64,000 nt of DNA from a virus: positions 1 to 64,000 of IMG/VR virus record IMGVR_UViG_3300017971_000261, one strand, 5' to 3'. The position numbers and the translations under genes are program-made. Below the pieces are notes generated by a model. That model was not told the DNA's origin. It searched no databases and was given only the letters and a program-made list of their open reading frames with translations. Shown one piece after another: positions 32,206 through 39,426 of this stretch; the stretch's first letter is position 1; each line of letters opens with the position of its first letter.

Positions 32206-33306
32206 TTATACACCGTTTTCTTCCATGAGCTTCTTGACATCCACAAGTCCATAACCGGTTTTCTTGTCTTTTCCGGCCGAAGAAAGATCGATAGCGGTCT
32301 TTCTGAGATGCTCACGTATTTCTTCTACGGTATCGACAGGTGTAGCTCCGCCGAGTTTTCTGTGTTTCGCGATCATGAGTGCTACAACTCCGGCCACCCA
32401 CGGTGTTGCCATGCTCGTTCCGCTCATAACTCCATATCTGTTCTTTGGCAGGGTGGACAGGACTTTAACTCCTGGTGCAACGAAATCTAGATTAGGCCCA
32501 GTTTGGCTAAAACTCGCGCGACTCATATCTTTGGATACTGCACCTATGGAAATCGTTTCCTTCAGTCTGGCTGGATAATCTAGCTTGCCTATGTTCCCCG
32601 CATTGCCAGCCGCACATATGACAGGGACATTCTTGCTATATGCACGCTGGACAGCGGCACGCATGGCCTTATTGTTGTCCGGGCCACCGAGTGACATGCT
32701 GATCACATCAGCCCCCTTGGCTAAAGCGTAATCAATACCCGTCGCAATGTCTACGTATCTTCCGCAACCGTTGTTGTCTAAGACTTTGATTGTGATTATT
32801 TTCGCATCCGGAGCCACTCCGACTACGCCGATGCTATTGTTGTTTGCAGTTACGATACCTGTGCAATGTGTACCATGACCATCGCCATCATAAATTTTTG
32901 TTCTTATCTTCTTGATCTTCTTATTTACCGCACTAATCCTGCGCTGGTTTAGTCTGATGGATTTTCTCATTCTTTTCTTAGCACCTTTGCTCTTTGTTCG
33001 TCTGATTCGCTTCTTAAGTGTAGAAATTGATGATTTGTATCTTGACCTAGTCTTCAGAAGGTTTTTGATACTACTATCTCCGCTGAAATTGTGTTTTGCA
33101 CCAAATGAATTTTTGAGGTCTTTGTGTTTTGTGTCGCAACCGGTATCCAATATGGCAACAGTTACGCCCTCTCCTTTGGTTGTAGCCCAAATCTCTGGGA
33201 TGTTGAATTTCGATATATGGTATCCGAGCCTTTGGGCACTGCTAGTCGAAATATCGTGTTTCACTAGATCCGGCGGTAGTTCACATTCTGGTCTTTTTGC
33301 TGGCAT
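32206..33306 (-). CDS. Subtilisin-like serine peptidase (S8)
   Basis: 366 residues. Catalytic triad: D54 in AILDTGCD, H144 in GDGHGTHC and S298 in SGTSMATPW, with oxyanion N235 in AAGNAGN. Unusually, a strongly basic helical insert (about residues 78-138, rich in KKRIRRTKSKGAKKRMRK) separates Asp and His; it looks like a nucleic-acid-binding or coiled insert. There is no signal peptide and only a short N-terminal extension, so cytoplasmic or virion location is likely. It is the third unrelated peptidase in the window. Confidence 0.93.
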   Translation of the reverse strand: MPAKRPECELPPDLVKHDISTSSAQRLGYHISKFNIPEIWATTKGEGVTVAILDTGCDTKHKDLKNSFGAKHNFSGDSSIKNLLKTRSRYKSSISTLKKRIRRTKSKGAKKRMRKSIRLNQRRISAVNKKIKKIRTKIYDGDGHGTHCTGIVTANNNSIGVVGVAPDAKIITIKVLDNNGCGRYVDIATGIDYALAKGADVISMSLGGPDNNKAMRAAVQRAYSKNVPVICAAGNAGNIGKLDYPARLKETISIGAVSKDMSRASFSQTGPNLDFVAPGVKVLSTLPKNRYGVMSGTSMATPWVAGVVALMIAKHRKLGGATPVDTVEEIREHLRKTAIDLSSAGKDKKTGYGLVDVKKLMEENGV

Positions 33307-33413
33307 GATTTCCCCCCTAAATACGTTTCTCCATGGAAAAGGCGCTATCCTTTACTTGCTCAAAGGGTCTATCTAAATAGATGGTGAAATCTATAGTAGA
33401 CAGGAGGTTAGTT

Positions 33414-33788
33414 ATGAGAAGCTGGTTGTTAGCAACGTTGCTGATTGGTTTTCTTGCTCTTTCGTCCGGACAGGCATACGCCAGACCGCATCACGGAAGG
33501 CATCATGGACGTTCGTATACCACCTGCCGAAAACTTTGCCCTACGAAGTGCCACAAGCCACGGTTTTTGGCCTCTCATCATTGTTGGAAGGCACGATGTG
33601 AAGAACACAGACGCCTCACTGGTGGTTCTCTTGTTGTGGGTGGGCCCGGTGGATATCTGAGTATCCGAATCGGACGTGTATCACCAAGGCCAACTTGCGG
33701 CAATGGCAGATACTACTTCGAGCGAGACTATGGACATAGAGGCCCGTTCTATCACCAAGGTCTGGGCCGCATGCGAGGATGCAAGTAG
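33414..33788 (+). CDS. Small secreted His/Cys-rich protein
   Basis: 124 residues. A clear signal peptide (MRSWLLATLLIGFLALSSG, cleavage probably after AYA) precedes a mature part rich in His (RPHHGRHHGR) and with seven Cys (CRKLCPTKC, CWKARC, then two more), suggesting disulfides or metal binding. GGAGG before the ATG fixes the start. Function is unknown; export to the host periplasm is the main inference. Confidence 0.72.
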   Translation: MRSWLLATLLIGFLALSSGQAYARPHHGRHHGRSYTTCRKLCPTKCHKPRFLASHHCWKARCEEHRRLTGGSLVVGGPGGYLSIRIGRVSPRPTCGNGRYYFERDYGHRGPFYHQGLGRMRGCK

Positions 33789-33805
33789 GCTACGTTAGAT
33801 TCCGC

Positions 33806-33834
33806 TTGCAAACATCGCACGAATAGTGTATGAT
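33806..33834 (+). promoter_or_regulatory. Sigma70-type promoter
   Basis: TTGCAA, 17-bp spacer ending in ATAGTG (an extended -10 TG), then TATGAT. It lies 27 bases before the 33861 gene. Confidence 0.75.
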
Positions 33835-33860
33835 TGGGTTGTACGCGAGGCCAACCCAAG

Positions 33861-34223
33861 ATGGAAGTAAGTCGCTCCGACACACGATATGTTTGTGTGC
33901 TTCATTGCAACAGGGCCAAGAAGAATTTGGCCCACAGTCTAGCCAAAACTCCCTATCAATACGAAATCGAGCAGATTCCTGATTGCCCAACTCAGTACAG
34001 GGAAATCTTCGTTCGTGCCACCCTCGCTCGGTTAGCAGGATCGTTTCGGAACGGTAAACCGTTTGAGGTCATTCTGGATCATATAATGTCTTTGGACAAT
34101 GCTGTAATTGTCGTTTTTGGACATGAAGATCTTTTACCACTGATTCAGTCATGGGCAGAGCAAAATTCTTGTAAGTTTCGTTGCTGGAAAACTTGCCACA
34201 GCGTCGATCTTGTGGTATCCTAG
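33861..34223 (+). CDS. Hypothetical protein
   Basis: 120 residues, alpha/beta (RYVCVLHCNRAKKNLAHSL; NAVIVVFGHEDLLPLIQSW), with five Cys. The strand-helix alternation suggests a small Rossmann-like fold, unconfirmed. The ATG at 33861 is used; a TTG at 33834 would lie within the -10. The next promoter (34193) lies inside its 3' end. Confidence 0.6.
   Translation: MEVSRSDTRYVCVLHCNRAKKNLAHSLAKTPYQYEIEQIPDCPTQYREIFVRATLARLAGSFRNGKPFEVILDHIMSLDNAVIVVFGHEDLLPLIQSWAEQNSCKFRCWKTCHSVDLVVS
34193..34221 (+). promoter_or_regulatory. Sigma70-type promoter before the tRNA island
   Basis: TTGCCA, 17-bp spacer ending in CTTGTGG, then TATCCT. It is inside the end of the 33861 gene and would transcribe the small basic gene and the first tRNA. 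Confidence 0.75.
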
Positions 34224-34243
34224 GGTGTGCGGGAGCGTGAGCT

Positions 34244-34411
34244 ATGTCACACTCGAAGGGGAACAAGCATGCTGGCAAGCGAAATTACGTCCACCAGGGT
34301 TGGGTAGGATCAAAATGGTGGAAACAGGCTCGGTATGCTCGTTGGGATGACCACAGACAGAAGGATAGTGGCCTTCCTTTCAGGCGAAAAGACAAAAAGA
34401 AGAAACGTTAG
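34244..34411 (+). CDS. Small basic protein
   Basis: 55 residues, strongly basic and Trp-rich (HQGWVGSKWWKQARYARW, ending KDKKKKR). GGGAGCGTGAGC precedes the ATG. Its last base is the first base of the following tRNA, so the mRNA must be cut by tRNA processing. It is probably nucleic-acid binding; function is unknown. Confidence 0.62.
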   Translation: MSHSKGNKHAGKRNYVHQGWVGSKWWKQARYARWDDHRQKDSGLPFRRKDKKKKR

Positions 34412-34622
34412 GTCGGGTGGCGAAATTGGCAGACGCGCAGCGACAAGCATTGGCGACAACTGTACCAGGCGTTGCCGTGCTGTCGACTCTACAACACCTT
34501 GCCGCCATCGAGTGGCGTACGACGCCACTGGTACCGGCGAACAGCCATGGCGGATGCCGTAGGGTCTACATTGAGGACGCTGTGTCCCATAGGGGCGTGC
34601 TGGTTCGAATCCAGCCCCGGCC
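34411..34622 (+). tRNA. tRNA-Leu type, interrupted in the anticodon loop
   Basis: The exons form a class II (long variable arm) tRNA like the other three here. Acceptor GGTCGGG 34411-34417 pairs with CCCGGCC 34616-34622; D-stem GCG/CGC; anticodon stem CAGCG 34438-34442 with CGCTG 34578-34582; long variable arm; T-arm GCTGG-TTCGAAT-CCAGC. Between the anticodon-stem strands lie 135 bases instead of 7, so about 128 bases are extra. Depending on the splice point the anticodon is GAG or AAG, both leucine. The base after the acceptor is T, not the A required by normal leucyl-tRNA synthetase, so it could be non-functional. CCA is not encoded. Confidence 0.75.
34443..34577 (+). other. Insertion/intron in tRNA anticodon loop
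   Basis: 135 bases between the anticodon-stem strands, holding strong hairpins: GACTCTAC with GTAGGGTC around CCGCCAT/ATGGCGG, which encloses AGTGGCG-TACGA-CGCCACT. It is too short for a normal group I intron and no U precedes a plausible 5' splice site, so the splicing mechanism is unknown. No protein is encoded within. Confidence 0.6.
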
Positions 34623-34658
34623 TTTACTTCGCCCATTTTTTGCCGACTGGAGACAGAC

Positions 34659-35741
34659 ATGATCACATTCGAAGTTTCGGATGCACCGCAAGTGAGGGGT
34701 CCTGCAACGGGCATCAACCCCAAGCAGTTCATCGAGGAGGGGCTGCTCAATGGCCCCATCGAACAGTGTTGCGATTATCAGGCGACACTCAGGCATGTCC
34801 CTACATCGCATCCCTTGTTCGGTGCGGCCTATGCTGCGTTCTGTGAGCACAAACCGCTGGTTCTCTCGCCGGACATGATCTGGATCACGATCATGCAGGG
34901 GTTGGCGAACCATATCAACCTCGACCCGGAGAAGTACAGACACCAGTTCGTGGAGCACGAAGGCAAAGAAGAGATCAAGATTCGTCATGACGGTCTTGTC
35001 AAAGGCAGCCCGGAGAATCCGTGGCACGAAGTAATCGGCATGTTCTCCGCTCAGCTGAGACCACGGATCTTGAACAATGTTCACGATTATGTGGTCTGTG
35101 ACTTCAGCACAACCGATCTCGTCGAGCGTGTTTCCTCAATCATGGTCTTGATGGATGCCATGCAGGGATACTTCGACTACAGGGTGATGACTATCTGTGG
35201 TATTCCGAAGGTTACATTGGAGGGGGAACCGTCTGACTGGCAGGCAATCGCTGAGAGAGTCCCGAAGCTGAATGATTACGGCCTCGATTGGTGGACGCAG
35301 CGACTCGGGCCGGTGTGCGACGAGTTTGTGAAGGCCTCGCTCGGCGATGTCGACGAGGAACACTGGATGAACATCTTCCAGGAACAAAGCATGGGAAGCG
35401 GCGGTCCTAACTTGTTTGGGTGGCTGTTCTACTTCTTGCCTTACACGAAAGACCATCAAACCAACGCCCCGACAGTCGTGAACCGGATGTTGACACAGCC
35501 GGAACGCAGACTGAGAAAAGGAAGCCATCGTGCTGGGCCAGGAGCGTCACTTGACACTGACGACATCCCGATGTCCCTTTCTAAGGTTCCCTTCATATGG
35601 GAATATCACGGGAATGTGTCCAATTACGAGTTCCTGGCGGGCATCATCGGAGCTACTGAGTCTGAAGAGGATTGCTCAATCCGACCGAAAGTCGGTTGGG
35701 CCGTCCGTCCGAAGCCGGAGGAACAGGCAGAACAAGCGTGA
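34659..35741 (+). CDS. DUF4419 family protein
   Basis: 360 residues. DUF4419 landmarks are visible: KPLVLSPDMIWITIMQGLANH, FVEHEGKEEI, WHEVIGMFSAQLR, VVCDFSTTDLVERVSSIMVL, CGIPKVTLEGEPSDW and WMNIFQEQSMGSGGP. The family is found in bacteria and fungi and its biochemical role is unknown. ATG 34659 follows GGAGAC. It sits between two tRNA-Leu genes, 36 bases after the interrupted one, so it belongs to the tRNA island. Confidence 0.85.
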   Translation: MITFEVSDAPQVRGPATGINPKQFIEEGLLNGPIEQCCDYQATLRHVPTSHPLFGAAYAAFCEHKPLVLSPDMIWITIMQGLANHINLDPEKYRHQFVEHEGKEEIKIRHDGLVKGSPENPWHEVIGMFSAQLRPRILNNVHDYVVCDFSTTDLVERVSSIMVLMDAMQGYFDYRVMTICGIPKVTLEGEPSDWQAIAERVPKLNDYGLDWWTQRLGPVCDEFVKASLGDVDEEHWMNIFQEQSMGSGGPNLFGWLFYFLPYTKDHQTNAPTVVNRMLTQPERRLRKGSHRAGPGASLDTDDIPMSLSKVPFIWEYHGNVSNYEFLAGIIGATESEEDCSIRPKVGWAVRPKPEEQAEQA

Positions 35742-35821
35742 CTGACAGGTTCACGACTCGCAAGTATCTACTGAAGGTGCGGCACAGGTGATGACAGGCT
35801 CTGCGGCCAGGAAACTTAGGA

Positions 35822-36241
35822 ATGCCGGATTGGGATCGTGTACATGACGTCATCCAGTCTCAACTGAAGATCGTTGCCGACGCTATTGTAGAACAGGGTA
35901 GCTCAGTCGACATCGAAATTCGGTTTGAGTCCGGGAAAACGAGCAGCGACTACTGTCATCTGCTGACATCTATCAAATTGATGCCACAGAGCCAAGATTG
36001 TATCGATCCAATCTTGTTGACCGTGAGCTTCGTGCCTGCTGGTGATGGCATGGTACAAGTGACAGGAGATGCTTCCGGAGAGAATCTGGGTGACATGATT
36101 GCCAGCTATGGCAGCATGGGTGCTGTACCGGACTTGGATGTATGGCTGCTATTCGCTGGCTGTCAGGTTGTAGGATACTTGGGGTCGCACATCAATGACA
36201 TAACCAACGCATGCAGGGACCCCTCACGCACGAGCCCGTGA
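35822..36241 (+). CDS. Hypothetical protein
   Basis: 139 residues: an N-terminal helix (RVHDVIQSQLKIVADAIVEQ), then beta strands (DIEIRFESGKTSSDYCHLL; ILLTVSFVPAGDGMVQVTG) and a Cys-containing helix. Not recognised. It follows the DUF4419 gene by 80 bases that hold no gene. Confidence 0.6.
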   Translation: MPDWDRVHDVIQSQLKIVADAIVEQGSSVDIEIRFESGKTSSDYCHLLTSIKLMPQSQDCIDPILLTVSFVPAGDGMVQVTGDASGENLGDMIASYGSMGAVPDLDVWLLFAGCQVVGYLGSHINDITNACRDPSRTSP

Positions 36242-36254
36242 CGAAAGGAATCAT

Positions 36255-36602
36255 ATGCGGGTTGAACATTGGAGAAGGAAAGTCTGCGAAGGTTTCGTAG
36301 ATTACATTCACGGCGGTGGTTACATCATCGACGAGTTTGTAATACCTGATCTTCGATTGGTCGTCAACAAAGAGGCCTTTTTCATACAAACGCCTGAGCA
36401 GTACACCCGTAAGGAAGAGGCAGAGAACGCCGAAGAATGGCAACCCAGGTTCGTTACGGCCGTAGAAGTCGAAGACGAGCAGGTCACCAACAACCTGAGA
36501 AGGCTCGCCGCATTCGCAGAGATGAAAGAGGAAGCGAAAAATGCTGAAACTCAAGTACTTACAGAATTGAGTACCCGTTTCGGTGTGAATCTGTTGGATT
36601 AG
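36255..36602 (+). CDS. Hypothetical protein
   Basis: 115 residues: beta-rich first half (GYIIDEFVIPDLRLVVNKEAF), charged helical second half (RRLAAFAEMKEEAKNAETQV). GAAAGGA precedes the ATG. Its stop lies two bases before the tRNA-Leu(GAG), so the message is probably released by tRNA processing. Confidence 0.6.
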   Translation: MRVEHWRRKVCEGFVDYIHGGGYIIDEFVIPDLRLVVNKEAFFIQTPEQYTRKEEAENAEEWQPRFVTAVEVEDEQVTNNLRRLAAFAEMKEEAKNAETQVLTELSTRFGVNLLD

Positions 36603-36604
36603 TA

Positions 36605-36688
36605 GTCCCGGTGGTGGAACTGGCAGACACGCGGGCCCGAGGAGCCCGTGCTCGAAAGAGCGTGAGGGTTCGAATCCCTCCCGGGACA
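36605..36688 (+). tRNA. tRNA-Leu(GAG)
   Basis: Acceptor GTCCCGG/CCGGGAC, D-stem GTG/CAC, anticodon stem CGGGC/GCCCG with loop CCGAGGA (anticodon GAG), variable arm GCTC-GAAA-GAGC, T-arm GAGGG-TTCGAAT-CCCTC, discriminator A. Position 33 is C rather than the near-universal U. CCA is not encoded. Confidence 0.9.
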
Positions 36689-36714
36689 TTCATGCCGCAG
36701 TTCAAACGAATCTC

Positions 36715-36743
36715 TTGACATGAGCAGGATCATGTGGTATACT
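36715..36743 (+). promoter_or_regulatory. Sigma70-type promoter, consensus
   Basis: TTGACA, 17-bp spacer ending in CATGTGG, then TATACT. It leaves a leader of about 125 bases before the HNH gene at 36876; the leader holds a GGCAGAG/CTCTGCT inverted repeat. Confidence 0.88.
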
Positions 36744-36875
36744 AGAAGCACGGATGAAGGTTCGCGCTCTGAGGTAACGGTAGCGATATAATGAGATGAC
36801 GAATAAGGCAGAGCTGTAAAAAGAAAGGTGCCTGCCTCTGCTGTTTCGAATGTTAGTTTAACGGAGGAAACTAAC

Positions 36876-37658
36876 ATGACAGCAAGAAGCCGCAGACGAT
36901 ACAGCGAAAGCCAATTTCGTGAAGCCGTAAGAGAGTCGCGTTCAGTTGCAGAAGCATTGAGGAAACTTGGTCTTTCACCCCATGGCGGTGGAGGATATGA
37001 GTCATTCTACTCATATTGCGAGGAGACCGGAACGGATTGGAGCCATTTCAAGGGCCAGGGTTGGTTGCGTGGCGGTTCATGTTCGTGGTCTCAGTTCAAA
37101 GCAAGACCTCTTGAGGAGATATTAGTAGAAGATTCTACTTATCTTTCTACTGCCAATCTGAAGCGCAGGCTTATCAAAGAGGGCGTGTTTGAGGACAAAT
37201 GTTACGAATGTGGTCTTAAGGAATGGCGTGGGAGCAAATTGCCGACTGAGCTGCATCATAAGAACGGCAACAGACGTGACAATAGGCTGTCCAACCTAAT
37301 AATACTTTGTCGGAATTGTCACGGTCTAACACAGAATTTTCGCCAGCGTAACGGGAGATCGTCCAATGGCGTCCTGGGACAACGGAAACACAAACCAGGG
37401 CGAAACAGAACAGGACGAAAACGAGAGCTTAATGACAGAACGTGCCCTACTTGTCATAAAGAATTCAGGCCTCGCCGTAGGGAACAGAGATTCTGTTCGT
37501 ATACCTGCAGTTCTCTGTCGAGGCGAAAACGAGATCGGCCGAATAAGGCCGTCCTTTTGCGGATGGTTAACGAATCTTCTGTCTGTGCTGTCGCCAGGGA
37601 CATGGGAGTATCGGACAACACTATACGCAAATGGATCAAATTCGGAGAAGACTGTTAA
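36876..37658 (+). CDS. HNH homing endonuclease
   Basis: 260 residues. N-terminal helices of the NUMOD-type (FREAVRESRSVAEALRKLGL; DWSHFKGQGW) precede an HNH nuclease core: CYECG, then LHHKNGNRRDNRLSNLIILC and CRNCH. It continues with a second zinc module (CPTCHKEFRPRRREQRFCSYTC) like those in the nine-module protein, and ends in a helix-turn-helix (VCAVARDMGVSDNTIRKWIK). It should nick or cut a specific DNA site. GGAGG fixes the ATG at 36876. It lies between two tRNA-Leu genes (stop four bases before the next tRNA), suggesting that it spreads or maintains the tRNA island. Confidence 0.9.
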   Translation: MTARSRRRYSESQFREAVRESRSVAEALRKLGLSPHGGGGYESFYSYCEETGTDWSHFKGQGWLRGGSCSWSQFKARPLEEILVEDSTYLSTANLKRRLIKEGVFEDKCYECGLKEWRGSKLPTELHHKNGNRRDNRLSNLIILCRNCHGLTQNFRQRNGRSSNGVLGQRKHKPGRNRTGRKRELNDRTCPTCHKEFRPRRREQRFCSYTCSSLSRRKRDRPNKAVLLRMVNESSVCAVARDMGVSDNTIRKWIKFGEDC

Positions 37659-37662
37659 ATTA

Positions 37663-37747
37663 GGCCCAGTGGCGAAACGGAAAACGCGGCACGCTCAAAC
37701 CGTGTTGTCCCATCGTGGACTTGAAGGTTCGAATCCTTCCTGGGCTA
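37663..37747 (+). tRNA. tRNA-Leu(CAA)
   Basis: Acceptor GGCCCAG/CTGGGCT (one GU pair), D-stem GCG/CGC, anticodon stem GCACG/CGTGT with loop CTCAAAC (anticodon CAA), variable arm GTCC...GGAC, T-arm GAAGG-TTCGAAT-CCTTC, discriminator A. CCA is not encoded. It starts four bases after the HNH endonuclease stop. Confidence 0.9.
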
Positions 37748-37768
37748 TTAAATTCAACAGGTGTAGTT

Positions 37769-38536
37769 ATGTCGGCCACCAAGGAAATCTACTCGAACTG
37801 CAGACTACTGTCTCCGGACGGTGTTCTCATGTGCTACTGCGGCCACGACAAGGTCAAGTGGTACTTGGACAGAGGCGTTGCAGAGGTCGTAGAGATACGG
37901 CCGCATCTAACGGTGCGTCTACTGTTCGAGCCTGAGGGTCTTGGCAAGGCCGGAGACCCCTTCTACCTGCAGGTGCGTGAGAACAAGTGCTGTGTGTGTG
38001 GTAGCAAGGAAGACCTAACGAAGCACCACGTTATTCCTTTGTGCTACAGAAGGCACCTGAATGGATCGCGAAACACGCACCATGATGTTCTGCCGATCTG
38101 TAGAACCTGCCACAACAAGTATGAGCGTGACTACGCGATCGAAGTAAGACAAAACTTCGCGAAGCGTTACAAGGCACCGCTGGGTGGTCTCGTTGGTGAC
38201 GTTGATGCTGCAGTATTTGCACGCGTCAGCCGTTGTGCAAGTGCTCTGGTTCGATACGGCGACCGTATTCCGGCAAACCGTCGTAACGAACTTCGGGATG
38301 TGATCGATCAGTTTCTCGGTCGTCTCGCTACGTGGGACGAAATCTTGGAGCTGTCGGAGAACTACCGAGAGCGTGATGACTATCTCAGCCATCCGGAGAT
38401 CGTCGCACAGAAGATCACGGACTTGGATACGTTCTACAAGATCTGGAGACGACACTTCGTTCACACGATGCGACCGCGCTTCTTGCCGGAGCACTGGTCC
38501 ATCAATCGAAGTATCGTAGAGGAAACCATGAGCTGA
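37769..38536 (+). CDS. HNH protein resembling the C-terminal part of EXD2
   Basis: 255 residues. From YSNCRLLSPDGVLMCYC through KVKWYLDRGVAE, VRLLFEPEG, YLQVRENKCCVCGSKEDL, HHVIPLCYRRH, HHDVLPICRTCH to FVHTMRPRFLPEHWS, the order and wording of motifs match, from memory, the region after the exonuclease domain of eukaryotic EXD2. That region contains an HNH-like zinc site. The exonuclease domain itself is absent. LTKHHVIP and the two CxxC pairs support an HNH fold. ATG 37769 lies 22 bases after tRNA-Leu(CAA). It may act on RNA or DNA, possibly tRNA, given its place between tRNA genes; that is speculative. Confidence 0.75.
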   Translation: MSATKEIYSNCRLLSPDGVLMCYCGHDKVKWYLDRGVAEVVEIRPHLTVRLLFEPEGLGKAGDPFYLQVRENKCCVCGSKEDLTKHHVIPLCYRRHLNGSRNTHHDVLPICRTCHNKYERDYAIEVRQNFAKRYKAPLGGLVGDVDAAVFARVSRCASALVRYGDRIPANRRNELRDVIDQFLGRLATWDEILELSENYRERDDYLSHPEIVAQKITDLDTFYKIWRRHFVHTMRPRFLPEHWSINRSIVEETMS

Positions 38537-38835
38537 TGACGCATAGTGCTCACGATCCAATCAAGATCGTCAAACTGCTAAGCCTGGGAGGGCCGTGCCC
38601 CACTCAGTGGGAAGCATGGGACGATCAGGGTCGTGAGTACTACATGCGTTATCGGTGGGGTCATCTGACTTTCTGTCGTTGGGACGTGAGCCCTCCTGAA
38701 TACTATCTGTCCGAGCAGATCGGAGACCAATATGATGGCATGTTAGACGATGACACCATGAAACAACGTCTGATTGGCATCGTGGATTGGAGTGAATGCA
38801 AACAGGTCGACAACCGACCTGTTGATCCCTATTGA
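38536..38835 (+). CDS. Hypothetical protein ending at a tRNA
   Basis: 99 residues. Start and stop of the neighbours overlap (TGATG), so it is coupled to the EXD2-like gene. Tyr/Trp-rich beta pattern (QWEAWDDQGREYYMRYRWG; LTFCRWDVSPPEYY) resembles small phage proteins that form one beta sheet. Its stop is directly followed by tRNA-Leu(UAA). Function is unknown. Confidence 0.65.
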   Translation: MTHSAHDPIKIVKLLSLGGPCPTQWEAWDDQGREYYMRYRWGHLTFCRWDVSPPEYYLSEQIGDQYDGMLDDDTMKQRLIGIVDWSECKQVDNRPVDPY

Positions 38836-38919
38836 GCCTCTGTGGCGGAACAGGCAGACGCGCGGATTTTAAGAGTCCGTGTCCTTAGTGGCGTACAGGT
38901 TCGAGTCCTGTCAGGGGCA
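38836..38919 (+). tRNA. tRNA-Leu(UAA)
   Basis: Acceptor GCCTCTG/CAGGGGC, D-stem GCG/CGC, anticodon stem CGGAT/GTCCG with loop TTTAAGA (anticodon UAA), variable arm, T-arm ACAGG-TTCGAGT-CCTGT, discriminator A. It abuts the preceding stop codon; the next start codon follows after two bases. CCA is not encoded. Confidence 0.92.
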
Positions 38920-38921
38920 GT

Positions 38922-39173
38922 ATGAAGGCGAGCGTACCATTGGCCCTTAAGGATGCAGCCGACTTGATGTCTTCCTTTCGGGATTTTAAGAAGGTAACTT
39001 TTCGTCCACAGGATGAAATAATCTTTCAATGCCTTGACCCCGGCATAGGTTACACAAGATGGAGGGGACGAATAGGTTTGCGTTCTTTATGTGTACAAGA
39101 GGTATGGACGGATCATGAGCCTGAGGGCGTAAAGACATGGTTGCTTGCGGTCGAGAGAAAGCGTGAAGATTGA
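38922..39173 (+). CDS. Small hypothetical protein, tandem paralogue A
   Basis: 83 residues. The pattern LxDAADL, then a charged strand (KKVTFRPQDEII), a G-x-x-R-x-RGR turn and a final W-x-L-x-V-x-K strand is shared with the next gene, so the two are a tandem duplication. It starts two bases after tRNA-Leu(UAA). Function is unknown. Confidence 0.6.
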   Translation: MKASVPLALKDAADLMSSFRDFKKVTFRPQDEIIFQCLDPGIGYTRWRGRIGLRSLCVQEVWTDHEPEGVKTWLLAVERKRED

Positions 39174-39426
39174 TTTCAAACAGGCATTAACAGACGCTGC
39201 TGATTTGTTTTGTGCCTACATGTACTTGAAAATGCGATACGTCAGGGAACCAGACAGCATCGTAACCGGCAACCTTAAGCCAGAGAAAGGAACAATCAGG
39301 TTTACTCGCGGGAGAATGCAACTGCTGATCAAAGTGAAGTATGCTTCTTTGGCAGCAGATGCGACCACTGGACTCTTCCCGCATACTTGGATTTTGGATG
39401 TCCAAAAGCAAGCCAAATCCGGATGA
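39163..39426 (+). CDS. Small hypothetical protein, tandem paralogue B
   Basis: 87 residues from a GTG at 39163 that overlaps the previous stop (VKIDFKQALTDAADLFCAY onward); a TTG at 39145 is an alternative. It shares LTDAADL, the D-x-I segment, GTIRFTRGR and WILDVQKQ with paralogue A. It overlaps the start of gyrB by 29 bases, so the two small genes and gyrB form one operon. Confidence 0.6.
   Translation: MKIDFKQALTDAADLFCAYMYLKMRYVREPDSIVTGNLKPEKGTIRFTRGRMQLLIKVKYASLAADATTGLFPHTWILDVQKQAKSG

Noticed and set aside
34443-34577. Group I intron in tRNA-Leu
   Set aside because: A P7-like stem can be drawn, but P3 and P4-P6 cannot be completed, the length is too short and no U-ending 5' exon fits.
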